64,000 nt of DNA, taken from NCBI RefSeq assembly GCF_006494715.1, contig NZ_CP041151.1, positions 1,488,001-1,552,000 of the forward strand. Reading direction: 5' to 3'. The notes beneath the pieces are model-generated. The model was given only the letters and a program-made list of their open reading frames with translations, did no database searches and was not told where the DNA came from. Made by a program: the position numbers and the translations under genes. Source of the DNA: Shewanella sp. SNU WT4 (GTDB lineage Bacteria; Pseudomonadota; Gammaproteobacteria; Enterobacterales; Shewanellaceae). This document shows positions 38,820 to 47,597 of this stretch, piece by piece (the first letter of the stretch is position 1; every line of letters starts with the position of its first letter).

Positions 38820-38858
38820 GTTAACTCTTAGCGCTAATGGATAGCGCTAAGAGTTAAC
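38820..38858. repeat. 16-bp perfect inverted repeat after the tricorn gene
   Basis: GTTAACTCTTAGCGCT and its complement are separated by seven bases. GGCG and CGCC at the outer edges (38804 and 38870 regions) extend it imperfectly. It has no T-run, and a separate terminator follows 50 bases on. It may be an RNA-stabilising hairpin or an interspersed palindromic repeat. Confidence 0.6.
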
Positions 38859-38906
38859 GATAACAGCGCCCCCATGTAAGACGTGGCACCAATAAAGCCA
38901 AAGCAT

Positions 38907-38935
38907 AATAAAGGCCTGCACTGCAGGCCTTTATT
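38907..38935. terminator. Bidirectional terminator between tricorn and the PepSY operon
   Basis: AATAAAGGCCTGCA and TGCAGGCCTTTATT are perfect 14-base arms around a single C, between two convergent transcription units. The flanking T-rich sequence suits either direction. Confidence 0.8.
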
Positions 38936-38970
38936 TATGCTAATGACGAGTTAGATTTAAGCGGCAGTGA

Positions 38971-39249
38971 TTAATAGTTGCCGCTATTGATTGTTGGCCA
39001 GTAACTTAAAGCAATCATTATTAGCGCCGCGACGGCAAGCAGTAAGGTCCATACAATCAAACCGTAAGCCCCTGCTGTCATTATCATCATTAAGGCGCTA
39101 ACGCTTAATAGTATAGAGGCTAAGTATTTGCACTTGGTCCGCGCCTTGGCGTTAAGCTTAATGCCAAAGCGTTTGGCTACGCCTTGCTGGCTCACCACTG
39201 AAAATAAGCCCATGGCAACTAGCATGACACTAAAAATGATGAGGCTCAT
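38971..39249 (-). CDS. Small membrane protein, DUF3325-like
   Basis: A 92-residue protein with three hydrophobic segments. Residues about 55-85 (GAYGLIVWTLLLAVAALIMIALSYWP) look like the end of DUF3325 proteins, which accompany PepSY membrane proteins in iron-uptake loci. Its start overlaps the stop of the PepSY gene by four bases (ATGA). The biochemical function is unknown. It is the last gene of a three-gene operon behind a Fur box. Confidence 0.6.
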   Translation of the reverse strand: MSLIIFSVMLVAMGLFSVVSQQGVAKRFGIKLNAKARTKCKYLASILLSVSALMMIMTAGAYGLIVWTLLLAVAALIMIALSYWPTINSGNY

Positions 39250-40877
39250 GATTGTGCTCCATTAAGCTTAGGGTTAGCTGCTCGTTTGGCCTTAACGGCA
39301 AGATTAGCGCTGTTGCCTTTAGCAGTAACATTCACATTTTGGCGCTGCGCATAAGCATACCAAGCGGCGCCAAACAACATGCCAGCTATCAGTAACGCAA
39401 GTATATCTACCCGTACTAACGGCCATTGGCCAAGGGCGATATTGCTGATGAGGTGCTTAGATGTCAGGGCATTAATGACGGGCACGGCCAGCCAAGCAAG
39501 CGCTGCCAGTAGTAAGCCGCTAAACCATGAACCAAGGCCGAGTAAATTCAAGAGTAGCCAAGCGCCAAGGGCGATAAAAAAGCAATGCACTTCCCAATCG
39601 GCGCGCTGGGCTAAGTCTGGTAACAATAGGCGATTACTCAGTAAAAACACCGCAGTTGCCAGCGGTAAGCCGCTAATAAAGCCTAGATTTAAGCGCTGCA
39701 CTAGGCTTAAACCAACATTGTCAGCCGCGCTCATAGTGCGTTTTTGTAGGCGCTTTTTCACCCATAAAATATTGCCTGAGGCTATCATCAAGCAGCCTAA
39801 TAACCCGGCAAACCCTAATAATAATCGTAAGCCATTGTTGGCAAAGCGACCTGTATGCAGCGCCAGTAAAGTGTCATAGGTTTCAACTATGATGGATGAC
39901 GAAAGTGGCGTTTGGCTAATCAGCTCACCGCTTACGCCGTTAAACACCCATTTAGGTTCTTTTTCAGTAATTTGCTGCTCGGTATTAGCTTCAATCACTA
40001 CCTGACTGTTAACGCGCCCTGGGTGCTGCACACTAATGCGGCGCACAGGTAAATTGGCCCATAAGTGCTGATTGTTGTGAATTAGGCTAGCTATGTCGAT
40101 GACGGGCTCAGCACTCATTTCGAGACTTGCCTCAGTGCGCACAGTGGTTGGGTCCACTTGTGCATGCATCTGCTGCCTATCGCCCTTAAATTCTAAGTCC
40201 AGCGGTAGCGGCATGTATAAAAACATTAACGCAATCAATCCAGTAAAACTAATCACTAGATGATAAGGCAAACCAAACACTGAGCTAATCGTGTGGCTGT
40301 CTAGCCAAGATCTATGGCCTTTATTGAATTTTAATGCGAAGAAATCTTTAAAGAAGCGCTTATGAATAACAATGCCGCTGATAAGCGCAAACAGCATAAA
40401 GACAGTGGCAATACCTATGAGGTAGCGGCCAAGATTGCCGGGCAAATAATGCAAATCAAAATGCAGGCGATAGAAGAAATTGCCGCCTTTGCTATCGCGA
40501 GTATCGGTAATCACTTGATTGTCATGGGTAATAAAATGACTGACGCTTTTACCGCGGGATTTGCCTTCAGGTTTAGGCTCGCTCCAACCCACGCTGATAT
40601 AAGGTTGGCGTTGGCGCGGCAATTGAATGCTCCAACTGGCGGCGTGACTGGCATTAGCGCTTAAGTAGTGCTGCGCTTGTTGCACTTGGCTGCTAACACG
40701 GCTGCTAGCGTAATCTTGCAACACGTCTTGGTGGATCTCAGGCTTACTCCACACATTAAAGTCATAGCGAAAATAACTTAAGGTACCAGCAAAAAATACC
40801 AGTAGTAATAGCCAAGATAACAGTAAGCCAAACCAGGTATGGATCCACAGCATGGAGCGATAAAGGGTTTCTTTCAT
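39246..40877 (-). CDS. PepSY-associated transmembrane protein (iron-uptake type)
   Basis: A 543-residue protein starting ETLYRSMLWIHTWFGLLLSWLLLLVFFAGTLSYF, the N-terminal helix with conserved W-H-x-W-x-G of PepSY_TM proteins. A periplasmic domain and several further membrane helices follow. Conserved histidines sit at helix edges (HTWFG, FRLHFDLHYL, LALHTGRFAN). Relatives act as siderophore-associated or ferric reductase-like membrane proteins. It lies between DUF3649-like and DUF3325-like genes with overlaps at both ends, and a Fur box precedes the operon. Direct function is inference. Confidence 0.8.
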   Translation of the reverse strand: MKETLYRSMLWIHTWFGLLLSWLLLLVFFAGTLSYFRYDFNVWSKPEIHQDVLQDYASSRVSSQVQQAQHYLSANASHAASWSIQLPRQRQPYISVGWSEPKPEGKSRGKSVSHFITHDNQVITDTRDSKGGNFFYRLHFDLHYLPGNLGRYLIGIATVFMLFALISGIVIHKRFFKDFFALKFNKGHRSWLDSHTISSVFGLPYHLVISFTGLIALMFLYMPLPLDLEFKGDRQQMHAQVDPTTVRTEASLEMSAEPVIDIASLIHNNQHLWANLPVRRISVQHPGRVNSQVVIEANTEQQITEKEPKWVFNGVSGELISQTPLSSSIIVETYDTLLALHTGRFANNGLRLLLGFAGLLGCLMIASGNILWVKKRLQKRTMSAADNVGLSLVQRLNLGFISGLPLATAVFLLSNRLLLPDLAQRADWEVHCFFIALGAWLLLNLLGLGSWFSGLLLAALAWLAVPVINALTSKHLISNIALGQWPLVRVDILALLIAGMLFGAAWYAYAQRQNVNVTAKGNSANLAVKAKRAANPKLNGAQS

Positions 40878-41182
40878 AATGGCATGGCCTCAAATGGAGC
40901 CAAGCAGCGAACTGTGGCGAGAGATAACAGGCTTAAGCCAGTAAGTAACCCCAGCACTTTAGGTAAAGAGCGCAGGCAAAGACTTAGCAAACTTAAAAGG
41001 ATGAAGATAACAAAGGCTAACATGGTCACTAGATAGACTTTATCCAGTGGCGCGAGCGTTAATACCTGATGCAGCGCCGCGCAAATAGCGAGCGTGCAGC
41101 CATAGCTGCCAATGCTGGCTGCAAGCAGTCTGAGGCTAAACGATAATGTGGAAGACTGTAATCTAAACACCAACAAATCCAA
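40874..41182 (-). CDS. Small membrane protein, DUF3649-like
   Basis: About 100 residues with three hydrophobic helices (LRLLAASIGSYGCTLAICAALHQVL, VYLVTMLAFVIFILLSLLSLCL and a third at the C-terminus). The pattern L-R-L-L-A-A-x-x-G-x-Y resembles DUF3649 proteins that precede PepSY genes. The start is uncertain: the frame opens at TTG (41182), and a GTG four codons in (41170) has a slightly better leader. Its end overlaps the PepSY start by four bases. First gene of the Fur-box operon. Confidence 0.6.
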   Translation of the reverse strand: MDLLVFRLQSSTLSFSLRLLAASIGSYGCTLAICAALHQVLTLAPLDKVYLVTMLAFVIFILLSLLSLCLRSLPKVLGLLTGLSLLSLATVRCLAPFEAMPL

Positions 41183-41229
41183 ACACCAACAGCAAAAGAG
41201 GACTTATTGTAAACAAACAAAACTCAATT

Positions 41230-41248
41230 GATAACTATTTTCATTATC
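41230..41248. promoter_or_regulatory. Fur box
   Basis: GATAACTATTTTCATTATC matches 15 of 19 positions of the classical Fur box GATAATGATAATCATTATC. It is about 50 bases upstream of the minus-strand PepSY operon and about 180 bases upstream of the plus-strand histidine kinase gene. Iron-repressed expression of the membrane operon is the natural reading. Confidence 0.75.
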
Positions 41249-41429
41249 ACTTGCACTGCGAGTGCTCAAATGTGTGGCCATGGGCACATATTTTTAACCC
41301 AGAACAATGGCCGCAAGCCTTGTTGGTTTGAGCTGACGCATGATAATTGGCTGGGATTTCTTAATCGAAAATTCATCAACTTAACTAAGCTTGGCTATAC
41401 TCTAGTTTATCCAATTATGGAGATGCTGG

Positions 41430-44400
41430 ATGTTAGGGATAATGTCATTTAGGAGTCAATTATTACTAGGGATGGGGTTATTGCTACTCGTGCCTATCGG
41501 TTGGCTATGGCTGCAATTCCAGCATCAAGCGCAAACGGGTCATACTCAACATCAAGCCCTGATTGACTATCGCGCCCAAGACGTGGGCGATGCCTTAGGT
41601 AAACAATTAATTGCATGGCAACAACAAGCCATACTGGCTACCACTGCGTTTGATGAGCTTAAGTTTGCCGAAGATATCAGTGACAGCGATAAGTTAGGAC
41701 AATTAGCTCAGCTTTTCCCCGAATTTGATTTTATCGGCCTCTATGATACCGCTCACCAATTGGTGACTCATCACGCCAATGCGCAGTTACTTGATGACCC
41801 AAGCGTACATGCCTCTGTGCTACCTGCCTCTTTATCTCTGTCTGCGGCTAAGGTGAATCAAATCTACGCCGAGGTTTGGCAGCAAAACCCGCGCATCACT
41901 CACAGTGCCCCGAGCTTGTATGCCTTAGTGGTTAACGACAAGGCGTGGCAGCAATTAGCATTTATCACTAAAGCCAAAGTTGGGGGTCATTATTTATTGT
42001 GGCTGATTGATGCAGAACGCTTGTTATCCTTTCTAAAAGTGCAGCAGCAACAAGACAAAAAGGCCTTTGGCTGGCAATCGCTATTATTAAGCGATGATAA
42101 GGGGTTGCTGCAATGGCGCATTGATTATGCGGCGCGTGAATCGAGCACGCCAAGCGAGGGCGGTAAGCTCAATTCACCCACAGTCGCCTTTTATCCAAGC
42201 TTACAGCCGCTGCATCCTTGGCATTTACAATTGGCGATGACGCCATTGCAAGCCTCCCCAGAATTATTACAGCAAGACTGGTTTTGGCGCTCATTGCAGC
42301 TGCTCATCTTATTGCTCGTGTTAACGGCAGCATGGTTTATTTACATCACCCGCGGCCTTAATCGCTTATTGCAGTTATCGCACTATGTCATAGAGCAAAG
42401 CGGGTCAGCTAATGCGGCGCCGCAAAGCATGAATTTAAAATTACCGCGCGCAGTAACAGCGGCTTGGCAGCCGTTGCTAGAGTTACTTAAACAATATCAA
42501 ACCATGCAGCAAGATTATCTTAAGCTACAAGATGCTAATCGTTATCTTCGCCAAGACTTACAGCTTAAAGATGGCGCTATGGCGACATCGACCATTAGCC
42601 TAGCGATCCTTGATACCGCAGAATTTCATTTCCCTGTGGTTTATGCCAATCAAACCTATAGCCAAGGACATGACAATGCGGTGGGCACTATCATTGGGCA
42701 AACGTGCCGTTATTTAGACAGTGAATTTACCCCAGCATCAACGGTAACCACGCTCACTCAAGCCATCGCTAATAGTGAGTGCGCAGATGTGTTACTTAAA
42801 GATGCCACCAACCCTAATAATCCTTCTTGGCTACATGTGCACTTTGCGCCCATTAATACCAGCGAGCACCTTAAACGCTACTATGTGGCGGTAGGCACAG
42901 ATATCACCCAACTCAAGGCTTATGAAAAGCGGGTGCGCGATTTAAATATGTCGCTGGAGCAAAAAGTGAATGTCCGCACGTTAGCCTTGCAGCAAGCCGA
43001 GCATCAACTGCGGGCCACCTTAGATACCATGAGTGATGCGCTGTTAGTGGTTGACCCTGATGGCACTATTAAAGAGGTGAATCGCACCGCGATAAATCTG
43101 TTTGGCTTTCGCGCAGAAGAGATCTTTGGCCAGAACTTAGCGTTAGTCATGGCGGACTGCGATCATATCCCGAATATCGATGCTTGGTTTACTAGCTTGT
43201 TAGTCGGCACCACTAAAAAAATGCGTTCGCAAGTGGAAACACTCGCCATTAATAAGAGCGGCGCCCTGTTTGCGGTAGAAGTATCTGTGACCTGCGTGCG
43301 CAGTAAATACCAGCAAACTTACACTATGGTGCTTAGGGATATTAGCGACAGAAAAGCCGCCGAAGTACGTTTGCGTAACGCCAAAGATGAGGCGGAATTA
43401 GCCAACCGTACTAAGTCAGAGTTTTTGGCCAATATGAGTCATGAACTGCGCACCCCAATGAATGCTGTCATCGGCATGACAGAAATAGTGCTAGATACTG
43501 AGCTGACGCGGGAGCAAAGACGCCATCTCACGACAGTCTCTAAATCAGCGCATTCTTTGCTGGGCTTATTAAATGACATTTTAGATTTAACTAAATTAGA
43601 GCGCGGCTCAGTGGAGCTTGAGCGTTTAGCCTTTGATATACGTCGTACCTTAGGTTCTGTGATTAATCTCATGGAGCTACAAGCTCTGAAAAATGGCTTG
43701 AAAATTAGTTATCAAGTGGCCGCTAACGTGCCCAATTTAGTGGTTTCTGATCCCGCCAAACTGAGGCAAGTGCTGATTAATCTTATTGGAAACGCCATTA
43801 AATTTACCGAAAAAGGCGAGATTAAAGTAAGTGCTTACCTGACCGATAGTAGCCAAGGCGGCCTAGTCAATTTTGTGGTGGCAGATACTGGCATTGGAAT
43901 TTCAAACGATAGGCTAGAGCATATTTTTAAACCTTTTGTGCAATCAGATGGCTCTATTTCGCGCCGTTATGGTGGCACCGGGCTTGGCACAACCATTTCC
44001 CGCGAATTGGTGGAAAAAATGGGCGGGCAAATGTGGGTTGAAAGTGAGCTTGGTGTTGGCTCGCGCTTTTATTTCACCATTTATGCACCGGCGGCCAAAG
44101 ATCAAACTAAGGTGCAGTTTCAAGAAGAAAATCCGCTTACCTGCTATCGATTGCTTGAGCCGTTAAAAATCTTGTTGGCAGAGGATGTGGCGGTTAATGC
44201 CGAATTAATTCAGACCCGTTTAGGCCGAGAGAAGCATCAGATTGATTGGGCAAAAGATGGTCTTGAGGCAGTGGAATTATTTGAGTTAGCCGAAGGTCAG
44301 TACGATCTGGTGTTAATGGATATTCATATGCCCAATATGAATGGCTTTGAGGCCCATAAACGCATTAAGGAATATGCAGCTAAGCAAGGGCGCCCAGTGC

Positions 44401-45227
44401 CAGTAATCGCCTTAACGGCAAGCGGCATGCGGCGCGATGTTGACCAATGTCTTGATGAGGGCATGGATGGCTTTGTGATAAAGCCAGTTGATTTTGCACA
44501 TCTTAATAGTGAAATGGCCAAATTAGTTCCTTTGCATTTTGAGCTATCCAGCGCTGATAGTGTGCTCACTCCAGCGCAAGAAGCACTCGAACAACATGAC
44601 AGATTTGTTAATGTCCGCCACTGTATTCAAGTCGATAAAGCCTTGCATAATTGGGGCGATGAGAGCCTGTATTTAAAAATGTTGCGGGAATTTCCAAGCC
44701 ATTGGCAAAGCTTGGTCACTGAAATTAATCAATGCCTAGAAAAGAATGAGTATCAGCGAGCTAAGGGCGCGACTCATAAACTTAAAGGGGTCGCAGGCGG
44801 GCTTGGCATGGCAAATTTGTATGATGCTACGCGACTACTCGACGATGCCTTAAGTGACTCGGCGCCAGGGGCTAAATTATTAGGCTTATTAAGCGAGTTA
44901 GAAGATGCCTTGTTTGCGGTCACATCAGCCATTAACAAGTTACCGCTTGAGCCGCAAAAAAATCTAACGTTAGACTCGAATATTGAGTTGATAGAGATTG
45001 ATGAATTATTAGCAAGATTATTGATTTTTAGGGAAAAACTAGAGCGAGGCATGCTTGATGATGCAGAGCTTGAATGTTTGAGCCAGCAGTTACTCGGCTA
45101 TGGATTAACCGAGTTAGCGGGTTTGCTGGTGGAGTTAACCGAAGATTTTGATTTTACCGGCGCAATTGGGGTTATAGATCAAAGTGCAGAACAACTAAAC
45201 CAGCAAATGGAGCAATCCCATGGATAG
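41430..45227 (+). CDS. Hybrid sensor histidine kinase (PAS, HisKA, HATPase, REC, HPt)
   Basis: A 1265-residue membrane kinase. Two membrane helices (residues about 8-26 and 288-308) enclose a periplasmic sensor domain. Then come a PAS-like region and a PAS domain (residues about 520-640, TLDTMSDALLVVDPDGTIKEVN), the HisKA box FLANMSHELRTPMN (His671), the HATPase with GNAIKFTEKGEI, VADTGIGIS and RYGGTGLGTTIS, a receiver (Asp964 in LMDIHMPNMNG) and an HPt domain (His1116 in THKLKGVAGGLGM). This is a complete phosphorelay in one chain, able to pass phosphate to the response regulator gene that overlaps its 3' end. The ligand is unknown. Start ATG 41430 after GGAG; ATG 41442 also has a good leader. 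Confidence 0.9.
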   Translation: MLGIMSFRSQLLLGMGLLLLVPIGWLWLQFQHQAQTGHTQHQALIDYRAQDVGDALGKQLIAWQQQAILATTAFDELKFAEDISDSDKLGQLAQLFPEFDFIGLYDTAHQLVTHHANAQLLDDPSVHASVLPASLSLSAAKVNQIYAEVWQQNPRITHSAPSLYALVVNDKAWQQLAFITKAKVGGHYLLWLIDAERLLSFLKVQQQQDKKAFGWQSLLLSDDKGLLQWRIDYAARESSTPSEGGKLNSPTVAFYPSLQPLHPWHLQLAMTPLQASPELLQQDWFWRSLQLLILLLVLTAAWFIYITRGLNRLLQLSHYVIEQSGSANAAPQSMNLKLPRAVTAAWQPLLELLKQYQTMQQDYLKLQDANRYLRQDLQLKDGAMATSTISLAILDTAEFHFPVVYANQTYSQGHDNAVGTIIGQTCRYLDSEFTPASTVTTLTQAIANSECADVLLKDATNPNNPSWLHVHFAPINTSEHLKRYYVAVGTDITQLKAYEKRVRDLNMSLEQKVNVRTLALQQAEHQLRATLDTMSDALLVVDPDGTIKEVNRTAINLFGFRAEEIFGQNLALVMADCDHIPNIDAWFTSLLVGTTKKMRSQVETLAINKSGALFAVEVSVTCVRSKYQQTYTMVLRDISDRKAAEVRLRNAKDEAELANRTKSEFLANMSHELRTPMNAVIGMTEIVLDTELTREQRRHLTTVSKSAHSLLGLLNDILDLTKLERGSVELERLAFDIRRTLGSVINLMELQALKNGLKISYQVAANVPNLVVSDPAKLRQVLINLIGNAIKFTEKGEIKVSAYLTDSSQGGLVNFVVADTGIGISNDRLEHIFKPFVQSDGSISRRYGGTGLGTTISRELVEKMGGQMWVESELGVGSRFYFTIYAPAAKDQTKVQFQEENPLTCYRLLEPLKILLAEDVAVNAELIQTRLGREKHQIDWAKDGLEAVELFELAEGQYDLVLMDIHMPNMNGFEAHKRIKEYAAKQGRPVPVIALTASGMRRDVDQCLDEGMDGFVIKPVDFAHLNSEMAKLVPLHFELSSADSVLTPAQEALEQHDRFVNVRHCIQVDKALHNWGDESLYLKMLREFPSHWQSLVTEINQCLEKNEYQRAKGATHKLKGVAGGLGMANLYDATRLLDDALSDSAPGAKLLGLLSELEDALFAVTSAINKLPLEPQKNLTLDSNIELIEIDELLARLLIFREKLERGMLDDAELECLSQQLLGYGLTELAGLLVELTEDFDFTGAIGVIDQSAEQLNQQMEQSHG

Positions 45228-46215
45228 AAAAATACGGGTTCTTGCTGTCGATGACGAACTGGCAAATTTAAAATTACTGCGCAGTATTTTAGGCTCAGAT
45301 GAGTATGATGTGGCCTTCGCCTTAAATGGTGCAGATGCCATTAAATTATTAGAGTCAGATATTTACGATGTAGTGTTATTGGATATCATGATGCCAGAAA
45401 CCGACGGTTATAAGGTGTTAGAGCGCTTGCGCCGCTGGGATCGGATTTGGCGCACGCGGGTTATCGTGTTATCAGCACTTGATGATGTGGAAGGCAAGCT
45501 CAAGGCATTTTCCTTAGGCGCGGTGGATTATGTCACTAAACCCTTTAATAAGAATGAGTTAATCTCAAGAATTAAAGTGCGGTTAATGCAACCGACCGCG
45601 CTTGAAATGATAAGTTTGTCTATTCGCATGTTAAGTCATGAACTTGCGCAAAATAAAGAAGCCATAGTCGCGCTTAATAGTGATGCCCCGAGCTGCTTGC
45701 CGATTTTAACTAAAACCGAAAAGCGCCTTAATCAATTACTCTTGTATTTTCATCTTAAAAAGACCGAAATTCGCTTAAATGCCGTGCCAGTTAAGCGCTA
45801 TTTGAGTGACTTGCTGACGTCGGTAAAAAACCAACATGCCATTGAGGCCAATATCGAAAGTACCTCTGGCTTAACGCTGGCGGCGGATAACAGTCTGTTA
45901 GATAAGATGTTTAGGGCGGTGCTTAGCTTTATGTCCGGGCGCTCAAGCGACACAGTTCAACTTTCGGTGCGTGATTTGGACACACATGCCGATTTTATCT
46001 TTAGTCATAAAGGCCCTATGGTGTCCATGGATGCCATTGAAGCATGGAGTGACCCCTTGGCCGATACACATGATACCTCTGATGTGTTCGTGAGTTTTGC
46101 CATGGCCAATGCCTGCGTCATAGCCCATAAGCATGGCGGTAAGATCAGTTGCCAATCGCAAGCTACTCATACCCAAATCCATATTGTGTTACCACTACGG
46201 GCAGGGTCACAATAA
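45220..46215 (+). CDS. Response regulator with a degenerate histidine-kinase-like output domain
   Basis: A 331-residue protein. The N-terminal receiver (residues 1-125) is intact: DD at 11-12, Asp55 in LLDIMMPETDG, and Lys in VTKPF. The C-terminal part has an HisKA-like helix pair (LSIRMLSHELAQNKEAI, residues about 132-148) and a HATPase-like end (FAMANACVIAHKHGGKISCQS... IHIVLPL). The N, G1 and G2 ATP-binding motifs are missing or degenerate, so it is probably not a kinase. The start overlaps the hybrid kinase by eight bases, and the HD-GYP gene begins one base after its stop. It may relay or modulate signal between its neighbours; that is inference. Confidence 0.8.
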   Translation: MDRKIRVLAVDDELANLKLLRSILGSDEYDVAFALNGADAIKLLESDIYDVVLLDIMMPETDGYKVLERLRRWDRIWRTRVIVLSALDDVEGKLKAFSLGAVDYVTKPFNKNELISRIKVRLMQPTALEMISLSIRMLSHELAQNKEAIVALNSDAPSCLPILTKTEKRLNQLLLYFHLKKTEIRLNAVPVKRYLSDLLTSVKNQHAIEANIESTSGLTLAADNSLLDKMFRAVLSFMSGRSSDTVQLSVRDLDTHADFIFSHKGPMVSMDAIEAWSDPLADTHDTSDVFVSFAMANACVIAHKHGGKISCQSQATHTQIHIVLPLRAGSQ

Positions 46216-46216
46216 T

Positions 46217-47239
46217 ATGACTAACATCTTGGTGGTGGATGATATTAAAGAGAACTTATTGCTGTTTAAGGCGATTTTGGAGTCAGCGAATTACTGCGTG
46301 TATTTCGCGCAATCTGGCAAAGATGCAATTAGTCGCCTAGAGAACCTTAAATATCCCGCCATAGATATTATTTTGCTTGATGTGATGATGCCTGACATGA
46401 CAGGGTTTGAGGTCTGTAAGCACCTTAAACACAATCCGCGCACCGCTAAAATTCCGGTTATTTTTGTCACTGCCTTAGTCGATGAACCCAATGAAACCTT
46501 AGGTTTTGAGGCGGGAGGCGTTGATTATATTACTAAACCTATAAGCGCCGCGCGCGTGCTCGCCCGGGTTAAAAACCATTTATCCTTAGTGCGGTTTGAA
46601 GAATTAGAATCAACCCGTTTATTGATTATTCAAAAGCTTGGCCGCGCCGCCGAATATAAAAATAATGAAACTGGTTACCATGTCATTCGTATGAGTCATT
46701 ACAGTCGTTTGCTTGGGCTTGCCTATGGTTTATCGGACATTGATGCGGATATTTTGTTTCATGCCGCGGCTATGCACGATGTTGGTAAAATCGGCACGCC
46801 GGATCATATCTTGCTAAAACCTGGGGCGCTTGATGAAAGTGAATGGAATATCATGAAGCTGCATCCGATTATCGGCGCGGAAATTATCGGGGATCATGAT
46901 ATTCCCTTATTAAAAGCCGCGCGCGATATCGCCTTAACTCATCACGAAAAATGGGACGGTAGTGGTTATCCCTTTGGTTTAGCAGGCGAAGAAATCCCTT
47001 TATTTGGCCGCATAGTTGCCATTGCCGATGTATTTGATGCTCTAACTAGCTGCCGCTCCTATAAGGATTCTTGGTCACTTACCGACACCTGCCAAGCCAT
47101 AGCCGATGGCGCAGGCCTGCAGTTTGACCCGACCTTAGTTGCCTTGTTTTTACAGCCACAAATGCTTGAAAAAGTAAAACAAGTGCAAATCGACTGGCAA
47201 GAAAGCCATCCGAATGACAGAAGTTCTAGCTGCGCCTAA
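46217..47239 (+). CDS. Response regulator with HD-GYP c-di-GMP phosphodiesterase output
   Basis: A 340-residue two-domain protein. The receiver (residues 1-125) has Asp55 in LLDVMMPDMTG and TKPIS. The HD-GYP domain (residues about 145-330) shows HDVGKIGTPDHILLKPG, HPIIGAEI, THHEKWDGSGYPFGLAGEEIP and IADVFDALTSCRSYK, so all metal and GYP residues are present. It should hydrolyse c-di-GMP when phosphorylated. The ATG at 46217 is one base after the upstream stop. Longer frames are not supported. It is the last gene of a three-gene signalling operon. Confidence 0.92.
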   Translation: MTNILVVDDIKENLLLFKAILESANYCVYFAQSGKDAISRLENLKYPAIDIILLDVMMPDMTGFEVCKHLKHNPRTAKIPVIFVTALVDEPNETLGFEAGGVDYITKPISAARVLARVKNHLSLVRFEELESTRLLIIQKLGRAAEYKNNETGYHVIRMSHYSRLLGLAYGLSDIDADILFHAAAMHDVGKIGTPDHILLKPGALDESEWNIMKLHPIIGAEIIGDHDIPLLKAARDIALTHHEKWDGSGYPFGLAGEEIPLFGRIVAIADVFDALTSCRSYKDSWSLTDTCQAIADGAGLQFDPTLVALFLQPQMLEKVKQVQIDWQESHPNDRSSSCA

Positions 47240-47597
47240 TAGCTAGTCACAGTTAATTTTAAGGGGTAACCGCTTATGGTAAGCAATAGCCAAACCATTA
47301 AAAAGTAAGATGTTCTCCCATCCTTAAAGCAATAGTCGATATTGTTATCATGGGTCTAAAGTAAGTGATTGGTCTTTAGATTTATCAATCAGACTAATTA
47401 CCTGAATTAAAATCCCAAGTTAGCCCTTAGATAAACGCTCATCACAGTTCAGTCAGACCGTGAATTAATCCATGAATTTCAAGTCAACCTGTGAGTGACA
47501 CTGCCAAAATGGCTCAGTAGCCATGATACACTCTAGCTATTCGCGCTAAGTGATTGGCAGTTAATGCCTTTTAGGTAACCACCAGAGTAGAGTCAAG
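47240..47597. other. Intergenic region after the signalling operon
   Basis: About 358 bases between the HD-GYP gene and the methyltransferase gene. I see no clear terminator, palindrome or coding frame. It presumably holds the promoter of the methyltransferase-HNH pair. Confidence 0.5.
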
